Assembly: GCF_003589595.1 (NCBI RefSeq)
Contig: NW_020656077.1
Location: forward strand, 865,443-929,442
DNA length: 64,000 nt
Direction: 5' to 3'
DNA from: Hyposmocoma kahamanoa
Lineage: Eukaryota; Arthropoda; Insecta; Lepidoptera; Cosmopterigidae
Shown here: piece after piece, positions 11,722-22,690 of the stretch
How the letters are laid out: each line of letters opens with the position of its first letter
Position numbering within the stretch: the first letter of the stretch is position 1
Program-made: the position numbers and the translations under genes
The notes under the pieces: generated by a model
Database searches by the model: none
The model's input: only the letters and a program-made list of their open reading frames with translations
What the model was told of the DNA's origin: nothing

Positions 11722-12425
11722 CATAGGGCGCACTATAAGTTTCCGGAACTGGCCACTTACATAAACTACATATATTTAAGAAGTAATTACAACATTTCAA
11801 AATGGAACTCTTTGCCTATAGAATACAGTTTGTTTCATCTGAATGTCACTTGTTTTTACGTTTTGGCGTCATTTTAGAAATTGGTTGTCTACATCACCAT
11901 GGATTTAACTCGAGAAAATTTTCTTAGTATAATTTTCTACGACTTTACGTGTAATTTAACAGCTCAGCAGAGCTGTGCTCGGCTTCAAACTGCTTTTGGC
12001 GATGAAGCACCATGCAATACGACTATTTATAGCTTTGCAGAATTCAAACGCGGTCGTGTGAATCTCAGTGAACAATTTCGTGATGGTCGCCCGTCGAGAT
12101 CCTTAGGTAGGCAGATCTTTAGGCATAGACATGAGTCAAATACAATCAATACTACACAAACATTTGGGGGTGAAGCTGTGCTGTCGGTGGATCCCACACA
12201 ATTTGACTTAGGCTCAAAAAAGGGATCGTGTCACTTGGTGCAATGCCATGCTTACCAGATTTAACGAAGGGGCGTCAAATTTGGTGTGGTACATAGTAAC
12301 AGGTGACGAAATATGGATTTATAGTTACGATCCCAAAACAAAGCAACAATCGAGCGTACGGGTCTTTCGAGATGAGCCGAAACCAACCAAAGTAAACCAA
12401 AGTAAAAGCAATAGCGACATCTCTC
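11722..12425 (+). mobile_element. Defective mariner element, 5' half
   Basis: The terminal sequence CATAGGGCGCACTATAAG follows a TA dinucleotide and matches both ends of the element at 18511-19422. The transposase start codon is at 11899 (MDLTRENF), and the N-terminal helix-turn-helix-type region is readable to PSRSL. A deletion and frameshifts follow, then the catalytic-domain segment with the first acidic residue in TGDE (about 12300-12311) and YDPKTKQQSS. Similarity stops near 12400-12425 and there is no right terminal repeat. The copy is therefore truncated at the 3' end and cannot encode a working transposase. Its closest kin in the window is the minus-strand copy, which lacks the opposite part of the gene. 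Confidence 0.85.
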
Positions 12426-12450
12426 GCCAGGACTGGTAGCTGTAAAGGTA

Positions 12451-12580
12451 CTAACTGGGTGATAAATCTGCAATAGATTTCTCATAGATGGCGCTACGAC
12501 TTTTTAGTCGTAGCGCCATCTATGAGAAATCTATTGCAGATTTATCACCCAGTTAGATGGCGCTACGACTAAAAAGTCGT
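12451..12580. repeat. Perfect long hairpin with an extra direct repeat
   Basis: 12451-12501 and 12506-12556 are exact reverse complements (51 bp each) separated by TTTT. A third copy of the inner part, GATGGCGCTACGACT, follows at 12556-12570, with AAAAAGTCGT after it. The hairpin lies just beyond the truncated mariner and before a SINE. It may be a foldback terminus of another DNA transposon or a recent inverted duplication at a break. No ORF is present. Confidence 0.9.
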
Positions 12581-12639
12581 TGAAAGACCAAGTACAAAGA
12601 CACGACGCAAGCACATAGAAAAATTCGTGAGGTCCGTTG

Positions 12640-12800
12640 GTTCGTTCCATGGCTTAGTTGGTATAGCGTCTGGCACGGTATGCAAGAAGACGTCGGTTCG
12701 AATCCTACCGGATCGAAGGAATTTTTTCTGAGTGTTTTTTCTGAGTGTTCGACCTTTGTATTAATAATTATAACAAACTAGTGGAGTAATTTTATATATT
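12640..12800 (+). repeat. tRNA-derived SINE, family B
   Basis: A-box-like TGGCTTAGTTGG is at 12650-12661 and B-box GGTTCGAATCC at 12695-12705, giving tRNA-like spacing. A tail follows: TTCGACCTTTGTATTAATAA and CTAGTGGAGTAATTTT. The flanks do not form a 7-bp acceptor stem, so this is a SINE and not a tRNA gene. A duplicated TTTTTTCTGAGTGTT lies in the body. Confidence 0.75.
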
Positions 12801-14439
12801 TATTAAAATTTAAATTTAAAGCACAGGATAGATTAGCTAGGCGAATGCTGGCCTTGAAATCTTGAAGTAGCGAATTCTAAGTCTGGCAAAGAATATTAAA
12901 TCTTTCTGAATCAGTTTACCTATATTATTTGTTTTAGACGTAAAGTATAACATCTTGAGAACGCCTGTATGCGGTAATACATTCCTCAGAGGAATCGTGT
13001 CCATAAGTGGGATAATATTTACCAGCTTGACCCACATTGAGAAGTAGCGCACCTTGTATAATACCTTGTATATTTCTAAGTCATACGGCAGAGAACTAAA
13101 GTAAACGATGATCTGTACAAGAGTCGTAGGTACGAATTCATTTGTTCTCCTTATTTCATGAGATATACCTACTTAAATTTATTTTCAAGCGTGTCTCTAC
13201 GTTACTGACTCTATGAATTTAGCTTTTAACACTTCCGGGCACATTTTGCGTCGTCTTCAAGAGTTACAATATTCGGAAGTGAGTACAGCACCCTCTTTAC
13301 ATATGGCCCACCCACACATTGAACCTTTTAAACGTATAAGAAGATTACATATAGAATAAGCTTATGATTTCTCTTACGATGTGTTTTCTTTCCCTTAGAG
13401 TATTTTGTTATAGCCTATTATCATATCGCAATAGCAATTAAACTAAGCTTTAGTTACATCAAGGTCGTCAATAGATTTACTGTTGCAAATGAACATTGAA
13501 AATGCTTCAAATTTTCAAATATTGTGTACAATTGAATTTAGAAGATAAAGAAGCAGTGTGGTTTGTCAACAATAGTAACTTGAACTCATTAGCACCCCTA
13601 CAAACAGTGCTAAGCGAACATCGAACAAATTCAATTTATCTCGAGGTTCGTCCCCCAGTGTAGCCCGCCTAAGTGTCAGATAATAGGGCCGAATTTACGC
13701 GCGGTCACCAGGCTAATGTGCTCTCGCCTTTAGATTTATTTCAGCTTCGACTTGACCGGAGTGCTAAAAGGGTTTACTTAACGTTTTACACATTTCGACA
13801 ATGTAGTTTTGTAACAGAGCTTTCAGTTGAATCCACATTTCGTTATTTTGTACGACCATTCTCCATATTTTAACTTAAATGTTACGGATAATCTTAATCG
13901 CTTGTTTAATATGAATGTGTGGACAATTAACATGTAGTATGTCATAGTTCAACAATATCCAGCCTTACTAGGGCCGAAGTATGTACAGTCAGTTCCCTAA
14001 GATACCTGACCCCCTATCTATTTGGTAGAGCTATCAATGAGTAGATCAGTGTGAAGAAAGGTGTTATAAACTTAACCTTTAACCTGTGAGCCGTAAAATT
14101 CATTTTGGTAAGAATTATTTGTTGTATCATTAGTGAATGACGTCTTAAGCTTTTTAATCCATTTTGAACTTTAATTACATTACACAGATACAAATTTCAA
14201 TCAAAAAGCTGCAATTCCTTTACACTTTTCTGTTGAATTCTCTCAGTTTATTGAACGCTCTCAAAGCCAAAAGGTCGGCTAAGGGGTTAGGTATCTTAGT
14301 GCATTTACTATATACATCTGTCGTTTCTTAGAAATCAACAAGATTTTTTTTGTTTAATTCTGGAAATTGTTCTATTGGTATATCTATTAATGAGTCAAAT
14401 GTGACAACGTAAATAATTTGGAACTAGACACAAACTGGA
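12801..14439. other. Unassigned noncoding DNA
   Basis: AT-rich with no domain-bearing ORF. A GC-richer patch at 13640-13720 shows no recognisable motif. Confidence 0.4.
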
Positions 14440-14645
14440 ATTACGACTGGACCCAAAGCTCGTTGCGTCCACTTAATGTTCGGAGTTTACCCAGTCGCGG
14501 CCGGTGGCCGGTTGTTTATGTGCGAATAACTCGTGAACTGCGTCTTTGTAATTTGTACGGTTAATGAGCGTAGTTCCAGCGGATTAACGGTGGCGGTCCG
14601 CACGAAATATTGGGTAATTAGCGAAAGTCATGAAGGATAAATACA
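14440..14645. promoter_or_regulatory. Candidate conserved noncoding block
   Basis: A GC-richer island in AT-rich DNA, with GCGGCCGGTGGCCGGTTG at about 14497-14514 and TAAT-type words (GGTTAATGAGCG, GGGTAATTAGCG). There is no ORF. A cis-regulatory role is inferred from composition only. Confidence 0.25.
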
Positions 14646-14724
14646 TTTAACTATCGCGTTGATATGTCCACTTGTTTAGGGATTTTAAGGCATTTTTATC
14701 TAGTGAAGACAAAGCCTCCTTTCC

Positions 14725-14900
14725 TTGGTGACCCAATGGTTTGCACTGTGGGTGCTGGACGAGGATGTCCCGCGTTCGATTCCCGGTCGGACCATTTTGG
14801 GAAATGAACTCGCTTCTAAATGTCTAGTTGTTGTGAGTACAATCCCTGAGTTAATTTTAATTATCATGTCTCTCGTCTCTCGATATTTTAAATTTATTAT
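14725..14900 (+). repeat. tRNA-derived SINE, another family
   Basis: A-box-like TGACCCAATGG is at 14728-14738 and B-box-like GCGTTCGATTCCCGG near 14772-14786, followed by GGACCATTTTGGGAAATGAA. The potential acceptor arms do not pair over 7 bp, so this is a SINE head and not a tRNA gene. The 81-codon ORF here is a reading of the SINE. Confidence 0.6.
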
Positions 14901-16682
14901 AGTTATTTTAAGGACACGTAAAAACTACATAGGGATATTCTTATTTATTAAAAAGAAAATTGATAAGTAAATTAGGTATGTATATATTTCGAAACGCAAT
15001 ATTTTTTAAATTCTTTACGAAATTTTGGTATGAAATAATAAATATTACCTACCAAAATAAACAACAAATCAACATCTCTAACTTTTTTAATCGCGAACTT
15101 GAGAGCCTTATTGATTTGGGGTTCTATAAATTTATTGTTTTTAATTCAGGTGTTCGATATCCTAATAAAGAGCGGTGGTGTGGTGGTTCGGGGTGCAATC
15201 ACTCGTTCGACATAAAATGAACATTTTGATATTGTGCTGCGTTCTGTCTTTAGTGACAAGATGGATTTAGGACTTTAGGATTAACAAAATATCTAGTATA
15301 AATCTGTACTTCCGGAAGTAACATAATATATTCGTGACATATTGCTTAACGAACCTTAAAAGCTCCAATATCTGTCTCAATGGACAATTTCCCTGAGCTT
15401 CATTTTTTTTTTAAATTGAATACTCGCATTTAGTTGGGTAATTTCCAGGTTGGTGTTCTCTACCTGATTTCTGTGGCTAATTTATTATTTAAGTATTCTA
15501 GAACACGATAAATTATTATTTAATATTCGAGTTTAGTATCCCGAAATATTATTTAATATTTCACGATAATGCCTATGCTCGAATACGTAAATGTTAAAAA
15601 TTGCCACCGCACTTAGGTAGAGAACACTAAGCTGCAAATGATCCAGTAATAGAATTGTTATAGATTTGTTTTCTGTTTATCTATATATTGATTCAATGTA
15701 TTATTGTCGGTTTTGCCTGCTTGCATAGGTAATTGTTACAGCACATCTTAAGAAACTTGTATTTTTAGTATTGTCGCAACTATTGATGCGAAATTAAATA
15801 AAATTTATATGAAATTTTACCTGAGCTACCTGCAGAAACAATATGCACTTTTCAAAGTATTCAATAATATAATCATGATTTGATATTTTATACTTTATAA
15901 TCATATAAAGTACAAAAAAATTATAATTATCCAACAAGACAAGCAGCGATGGGCAGCTATGAAATTTTTAAAACAAAAAATTCATATGGTAAAAGGGTCA
16001 AGGACCATTTCAATATTATTTAAAGGTCTTCAATCACACTTAATCAATATTAAAAAGTAAAAAATCATAAGTCTGTCAAAATCTGAAATTTTTATTACAT
16101 ATTTGTTAGATACAATGTAGGTAAATATTGAAAACTGTATTTAGGTAACTGAATGCGTTTCATTCAACATGTGACTGTAATATTAACCAAAAACTCCCGA
16201 TAAATTTTTATGAAGTTTGGGAGAACCTTATCTCTATCTATAGAAGTGTCATGTGAGGATAAATAATTAAAAATAAATTGATTTATTTATATTTATCGAT
16301 AAAAAATTTGTCGTGCCTAACGCGAATGCCAGCACTCGGCACCTCACTTCGCTGGTAGCGTTCGTTAATTCTGCAAGTTTTCCAATACGGGCACACCTGT
16401 GCGCCCATGTTTATTGTTGTATACCAGTGTGAGAGCACAACCTCGCCGAGGAAACGACTCCAATCTCCACCACCCACCCATGTACTTTGACGTTCCGATT
16501 AGTTAATGCGGTTGCCAATAATGTTATACATGTAGCGAACCGCAGCGGTCGTTACAATTATTTTTTTGTATGTATAACCTTTGTCATCTTCTTATTCTAA
16601 TCATAACTTAAATGTGTTTACTTGTTATGACTATTGTAGGTACATCAACAAGGGAATTTTTTAATTATTATTATAAAAAAGC
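14901..16682. other. Unassigned noncoding DNA
   Basis: AT-rich. A GC-richer stretch at 16315-16480 is open on the minus strand for 64 codons but has no recognised domain. Confidence 0.4.
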
Positions 16683-16930
16683 ATGATCTATCGTCTCTCA
16701 AGCAGAGATCGTGGGTTCAAACCCGGTCTCGCACCTCAATTTCGGAATTTATGTGCGAAATTTAATTTAAAATTTACCATAAGCTTTTCTATGAGGGGAA
16801 TAATCGTGCTGAAAAGGTTCACAACCCTCGGAAGACGTGTGAAGTTCCCAATATGCCAACATGGCCTAAACTCTCGTCTGTGAGGAGACATGTGCCCAGC
16901 AGTGGGATGTATAAAAGGGTTGATGATCGA
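16683..16930 (+). repeat. Lepidopteran-type SINE, copy 1
   Basis: B-box GGGTTCAAACCCGG is near 16713-16726. It is followed by the body typical of moth SINEs: ATTTATGTGCGAAATTTAAT, GTGTGAAGTTCCC, GGCCTAAACTCTCGTCTGTG, GGAGACATGTGCCCAGCAGT and a GTTGATGATCG end. It matches 42165-42450 and the reverse complement of 59380-59655. The 66-codon ORF is a reading of the SINE. Confidence 0.85.
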
Positions 16931-17289
16931 AGTAAATTTTGTCCAAGGATTGGTCGCTCAACGTCAGCATTCAAACCATATTAATTCAGTCCGCTATAAT
17001 ATTGTATACAACCGCGCTATTCAAAGCCAAAAGGGTTTCGTTTAGCGTTTAAACAATTTTCTATTGACATTGAAACAATATTTATAAATTAAAAAATAAC
17101 TTTATTTAAGTATTATGAAAATATTTTATACTACTGGAAATTTGGTATGATACAATTTTTAACAAATAATATAATTATTGATATAATTATTTTTGCGTAC
17201 CGTATCTCCTTACCTAATAATTTGGCGAACAATCACCTGTGTAGAATGTGTGTAGACAACATTTTTTTAAATTTTAATTTATTTAGGGG
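16931..17289. other. Unassigned AT-rich DNA
   Basis: No gene or repeat recognised. Confidence 0.4.
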
Positions 17290-17660
17290 CTTTGATCGTT
17301 ATTGAGCATGTCAGCTCCATTTGCGTCACAAAGTATCTGGCTTGTTTGCCTATTCGACAAATACAGCAAACACCAAACTCGCGTCGCGTTGCATCACTCG
17401 TCACCACGCGGCTTTAGTCTTTTGTTTTTTTTTTGTTTCAAGAAATGTATACTTAGTAGAGTATAATTTTCTATAGTATATTGCATTTTATAAAGTGCGC
17501 CCGCAAGTTCGCTGCAGCCCGCCGCCGCTTGCTGCAGCTGCGTTTCCATTTTTTTGTTTAATGAAATGGTGCCCTATTTTATGGATAATAATGTTTATGT
17601 TGCATTGCTCATTTTAATGCAGCGCCGCGCCTCGTCGCGTTGCGTCTCGGCAATATGAAT
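17290..17660. promoter_or_regulatory. Candidate conserved noncoding block
   Basis: GC-rich islands (GCTGCAGCCCGCCGCCGC near 17511, GCAGCGCCGCGCCTCGTCGC near 17620) are interleaved with AT-rich words. There is no convincing ORF. A regulatory role is inference from composition alone. Confidence 0.25.
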
Positions 17661-18407
17661 CAAGCCTTAATGTGCGCTAGTCGGTTTCTTGACGCATATC
17701 AAAGGAGTCAAATATGCTAATACGCAATTAAACCGTCCACAGCACGGTCATTATCGTTATTTTAACTCCTTATTTGGCTCCATGTGTAGACAGACGGTCA
17801 TATTTGTCAGTGTTTGCATGTTTGTCTGTATGCCAAATATTTTACCAAGTACTTACAACAAACACCCAATGGCGAATACTTGTAGGGCACTTCGTATGGC
17901 TACTTATACGAAGTGCCCCACATAATGTCTGAACCTGGGTTAAGAAAAAGGCTTATATATAACTAACCTGTTTCAAGTACTAATATAAAGGAAATATGCA
18001 CAAATAATATACCTAAAATACGTGTATTCGTTTACTTTGTTTAGGCGTTGCAACTACTACTAGATTTAATTGTATTATAGCTTTGTAATGATAATAATTA
18101 AGCTGCCTTGTTTATTTTATATTTCCAGCTTACATTTCTTTTATTAGTATTTAGATTGAGTTGAAATAGAATATATTTATCTCTAATCTAGATAAATACA
18201 CTATATTATTATTAAGACAATTGTACGTACATGAGAACTTAAAACTCGATAACAAATATAGTACCAGCTACATTATTGTAGTAACTTGAGAGTTAAATGA
18301 AGAAATATAAATATATATATAATATAATAAATACGTATAACACTATATCTACATATATAGTGTTATAAGTTTGTATTTGATACAAACAGCCTATTGAGAG
18401 TTTAACG
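17661..18407. other. Unassigned DNA with two short hairpins
   Basis: 17882-17897 pairs with 17906-17921 (16-bp stem, one mismatch, core GGGCACTTCGTAT). 18336-18348 pairs with 18355-18367 (13-bp stem, TATAACACTATAT). No ORF or RNA family was recognised. Confidence 0.5.
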
Positions 18408-19590
18408 GTTGTCGACCGCCTAGTGACCTGAGCATAACAATTGCAGCACCTATAGGAGCTTTAAATAGCAAAGATTGTGCCCTGCATTGTGCCCGTCACC
18501 CTGAGACATACGTGAAGCGCACTATAAGTTTCCGGAATGAAATCTATAAATGGTCAGAAATGAATTTATTGTTTCTCAAAATATTCTCTGTTAGCGTTAA
18601 TGCACTTTTTTATTTTTTATACGAATGAACCAATTTTGAAAACATTTATGCCACTCCTCCGTGACAATCTCTGAAACATATTTTTCATACTTTTCAAAAT
18701 CGTTGACCGCATAACTGGTTCTTAATTTTTGGAAATAAATAAAAATCACAAGGTGCCAGGTTGGGATTGTATGCGGAATCGCTCATAAGGTCCACGTTGT
18801 TCACCTTCAAAAATTCATTTGTCTGTCTGGCCGTGTGAGAACTGGCATTATCGTGGCGCAAGATGACATGGCGTTTACGGTAATTTTTACGGAGTTTGTC
18901 AATAACTTCCGGCAAGCAAATGGTGGCGTACCAATCATTATTTATGATACAATGATTCTCCAAAGCAACAGTAGCCACGTGTCCAGTTTTATTATAAAAA
19001 GAAGCAATCATCCGCTTTCGGCACTTTGCACGCGCGCCACTTTGGTTGGTTTCGACTCATCTCGAAAGAGTCATACGCTCGATTGTTGCTTTGTTTTGGG
19101 ATCGTAACTATAAATCCATGTTTCGTCACCTGTTATTAAGTCTCACGCCAAATTTGACGCCCCTACGTTGAATTTGGTAAGCATGGCGTTGCACCAAGTG
19201 ACGCGATCCGTTTGACGAGTTAAATCCATGGTGCCTGGTCCATCCATCCACAACCAATTTCTAAAATGACGCCACGATGTAAAAACAAAAAACAAGTGAC
19301 AGTCAGATGAAACAAACTGTACCTATTCTACAGCCAAAGAGTTCCATTTCAAATGTTATAATTACTTTTTAAATATTGTTTATGTAAGTGGCCAGTTCCG
19401 GAAACTTATAGTGCACCCTATGTAAGTTGACAAGTTCCATGTGCCTGTAATTTCACCAGCACTCTTATCCTTCAAAACCGGAATGCAGTAATGCTCACAT
19501 TACCTCTTGGCGGCAGAAATAGGTTGGGTAGGTGGCAGTCTTACCTGGATGAACTCTTTCAGAAGGAACTTTACTATTACTTCAGGAGTG
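18408..19590 (-). repeat. Half copy C of the palindromic repeat family, split by a mariner
   Basis: The left part (18408-18510) ends CACCCTGAGACATA. The right part resumes at 19423 with TAAGTTGACAAGTTCC and continues through CTGTAATTTCACCAGCACTC to the family centre (GAACTCTTTCAGAAGGAACT). Removing 18511-19422 and one TA restores the uninterrupted family sequence seen in copies A and E. Confidence 0.75.
18511..19422 (-). mobile_element. Defective mariner element with both terminal repeats
   Basis: Both ends show inverted terminal sequence (GCGCACTATAAGTTTCCGGAA on the left, TTCCGGAAACTTATAGTGCA on the right) and are flanked by TA (18509-18510 and 19423-19424). The transposase reads on the minus strand. 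It has a start (MDLTRQ), an internal deletion removing most of the N-terminal DNA-binding region, the TGDE motif, then a long frame at 19011-18694 with HDNASSH and LAPCDFYLFP. The spacing between those last two aspartates is 34 residues, the DD34D signature of the mariner family. Frameshifts and the deletion make it non-autonomous. Confidence 0.9.
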
Positions 19591-20097
19591 AGGTGTACTT
19601 AACAATATATTCATACATTGCGGATAGGTATGTTTAAATAAAAGCTTAGTTGTAAAACACGTTTGTTGAAATATTTCAAAGGCAAAGTAAAATAATCTTT
19701 GTTTTATAGGTAAGCAAATTACATTTGAAATCGTCGTGTTGGTTAAAGTTTTGCTCATTCGTAAGGAGATTTCCCCGAAAAGAATGAGCAACATACTCTA
19801 AGGGTTGCTCTTTGTAAATGAACATTTGCACACATCAATCATTATCAATATTTATTTCAAACATCATAGATAGGGACAACTCGCAAGAGCTAACCGGGTC
19901 ACAACCACGAATGTTTGTGACCCAAGTACGCAGAAGCTGTATAATGTAATAAGTTTTTGTTTCATTATAGTTTTAAGCCTGATCTTTGGCAAATTTTTAA
20001 TATAAACCTGAATCTTATTAAAGAAGCGTGCACTTAATGTTATGCTATATTTTTGGAAACAGAAATACTGTTCTTCTTGACATAAATTACATTTTTA
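19591..20097. other. Unassigned AT-rich DNA
   Basis: A 70-codon minus-strand ORF at 19582-19794 has no domain. Nothing else seen. Confidence 0.4.
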
Positions 20098-20300
20098 ACC
20101 GACTTCAAAAGAAGGAGGAGGTTCTCAATTCGATTGTATGTTTTTTTTTTGTATGTTTGTTACGCGATAATTCCGGTATTTGTGAACCGATTTTGATGAT
20201 TCTTGTTGGAAAAAGGGTACCTCCATAGTGGTCCAATTTAATTTTGAAGAAAATCATCCACCTCTAAGGGTGGCTGTTCACGCATGAAGATTCATTTTTA
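20098..20300 (+). repeat. Dispersed repeat G (ACCGACTTCAAAA type), copy 1
   Basis: Begins ACCGACTTCAAAAGAAGGAG and GAGGTTCTCAATTCGATTG, then GTGAACCGATTTTGATGATT and GGTACCTCCATAGTGGTCC. The same order occurs at 57519-57800. I recall this word order as a common insect dispersed repeat, but I cannot assign the superfamily. Confidence 0.65.
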
Positions 20301-22499
20301 TAAATAAATTTTACCATAAGGAGCAATTATTGGAATGGTTGATTTTACTATTCTCCAATTCAAGGCGTTTTTCTCTTTCTGTATAGTTTGAGTAGTGAGA
20401 ACCGATTTTTATTATCTCCTGTGTCAAGTTCCGTATAGTGGCGAACTAGGGGATGAATCCGGGTTTGCGCACTTTCCGGCAACCAATTTCAATAAAACTT
20501 GGGTAATAAATGTAATTCCACGTACTTTTGTGGTAATATGTTTTTAGTACTGTTTACTGAGATTATCGTAAATGCACTATGACGCTACGTGTAAGAATGT
20601 TTTTTTTTCAAAGTTATCTCTCAAAAACACTTCAGGCAGGACAAGTAGAGCAATTCCCGCCTGTTCGGAGCGTAAATGACTACACTACGTACGGAGCGTA
20701 GGGTTGTCACATTATTGTTTTAGTTCTAAACAGTCTACGGATTGTAAACATAATTTGAAAAAAGAAAGCGTTCATCACAGCATTCCCAAGCTATATATAA
20801 TATTGAAATAACATTTGTTAAATGCAGTGCTTACGTATTGATGTTTTGACATCGGAGTATGATTATGAAATGGAAATGAAATGATGAACAATTCTGCGGA
20901 AAATACAACAATACACACGTCTACTTTTTCGACACAGAGCGAACACTTCAATTCTATAATAAGTGGCGCGTGTGACAACCCACACTATGCAACGAGTGCA
21001 TCGCGAAATTATGACAATGACTACGTCCATAATTAAGCACACAGCAGCACACGAGGCGCGAGTGCTCACATACAAGTCGCGCTGCTAGTTTTGTATGGAG
21101 TTACGCAGGTTGTTTTAATAACAAATTACGGATTTTGTTTATATAACAAATTCTCTACGACACACGAAGCGCTTTGCTTTATCTTTGCTGATGCCTGTGG
21201 CAAAGGACTGGAATTCACAGCCAGCGTCTTTAAGCTATTTAGGGCTAAAGTAAAAATGCATTTACTGAATAAATCATCATAATGTCGGCGACATCGTCTC
21301 TTAACTTTAATTGGGATTGTGATCGCCTGGTTATGGTTCGTCTATTTTACTTTAAAAATATGACATATATTCACAGAACTGTTTTATTTCTCAAAGATAA
21401 ACTAATAGAGGTCATAAGTGTTGTTTTGGTAAATTGCCTAGTCGTAGCGATTATAGAAGTGTACACACAGCGATACAAATTTCAAATTTCAAACATGTAA
21501 TTTAAATTTAATAAATGAAAAATATTGTCTCTTTTACCTTCCTGGTTTAAGGGTTGGAGTTTTTAAATATAATCGTGTTATATATACGTATATGTGATAT
21601 ATATATATACTACCCTGTATTTTTTCTTAATAAACAATAGTATAACCTGTTTTTATAAATGTACGAAATGAATAATTTTTATTAGTTACAATAGTTACAA
21701 TGCAATCAAAAGTATGTTTTTTTTGCTTTGAGCAATTAAAACAATGGCGATGGCTTGTCAATGATAACATTAAACTATTTAGACAGGTGTAACTAGAGTA
21801 AATCGCTTTAAGATTAATCAAAGTAGTACAACTGGTTTTTATAGCACTACATTTAACAAGATAAGAGTCACAATAATATTAAATGATATTAATGAATGAA
21901 CAAGACGAAACTAACTAGGTTAACACTTTCATTAAGCTGTTGTTTGCAAAACTCAAAGTAAATCGAGTGAAATAATTCCATTTAATAATAATAGATTCGG
22001 CGTATAACGCATTACTAAACTTTTAATACAAACGCGCAGTAGGGGGGTACAGAACCCTAAATAATCGAATTATAGAACCCTCGTGAAGGCAACTTATTTA
22101 GTTTAAGGGGCACTCGGTGATTTAATTTTAGTTTGTTTAGTGATATTATAAGGCCGATTCAATTGATTTAGTGTTCATTTTTGAAGATTAAAAACTGTTC
22201 GGTGGACTGAATTATTTAAGAACTGGGCGTTAAAATTTACTTGCTAAGTTAGTATGTGTATTTTTTAATTATGGACTTCACTTATTGGTTTCGTATATCG
22301 AGGCACTAGTTAGAGGTTAAAAAAATAGAAACAGAATAAAGAAAAAAAAAGTGTAATGTGATTATCCTTGGGTATATACGAAAATCAAGTACATCGTATA
22401 AATTATATGTTAGTTTTAAGTAAAAATCAAGTGATGTCTACCAAGTCTAAAATAGTAATTTTTTTTTAAAGTGGTTGAAATAATATTTTTCATAGTTTC
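20301..22499. other. Unassigned noncoding DNA
   Basis: AT-rich. Several ORFs of 62-73 codons lie on both strands at 20775-21500, all without domain features and judged chance. A TA-rich simple stretch is at 21578-21612. Confidence 0.4.
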
Positions 22500-22690
22500 A
22501 TGACTTTCAGGCGAGTTCTTGAAAGTTCTGTGTAAGGAGCGGCGCGTGCTTTCGTTCCCGCGCCTGAAAATGGTCTGAACGCAACAAAAACACGTGGAAA
22601 TCTTGCGGGGGGAGGGGCGGAGCCAGTCATGCAATCACCCAACCAGATAGAGAACTCAACTTACCTCTCTCTCTCACACGCCACCGCTTG
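22500..22690. promoter_or_regulatory. GC-rich island with a minus-strand donor-like site
   Basis: A GC-rich block (GCGGGGGGAGGGGCGGAGCC near 22602) is followed by ACTTACCTCTCTCTCTC at 22660-22676. On the minus strand that reads GAGAGAGGTAAGT, a strong splice-donor match. It could mark a first exon or promoter of an unseen minus-strand transcript, but no coding frame supports this. Confidence 0.25.

Noticed and set aside
12640..12710. Possible tRNA gene (A and B boxes present)
   Set aside because: The ends do not form an acceptor stem and similar heads with shared tails occur at 5660 and 47655, so it is a SINE.
14725..14800. Possible tRNA gene
   Set aside because: The acceptor arms mismatch and the sequence continues into a SINE body.
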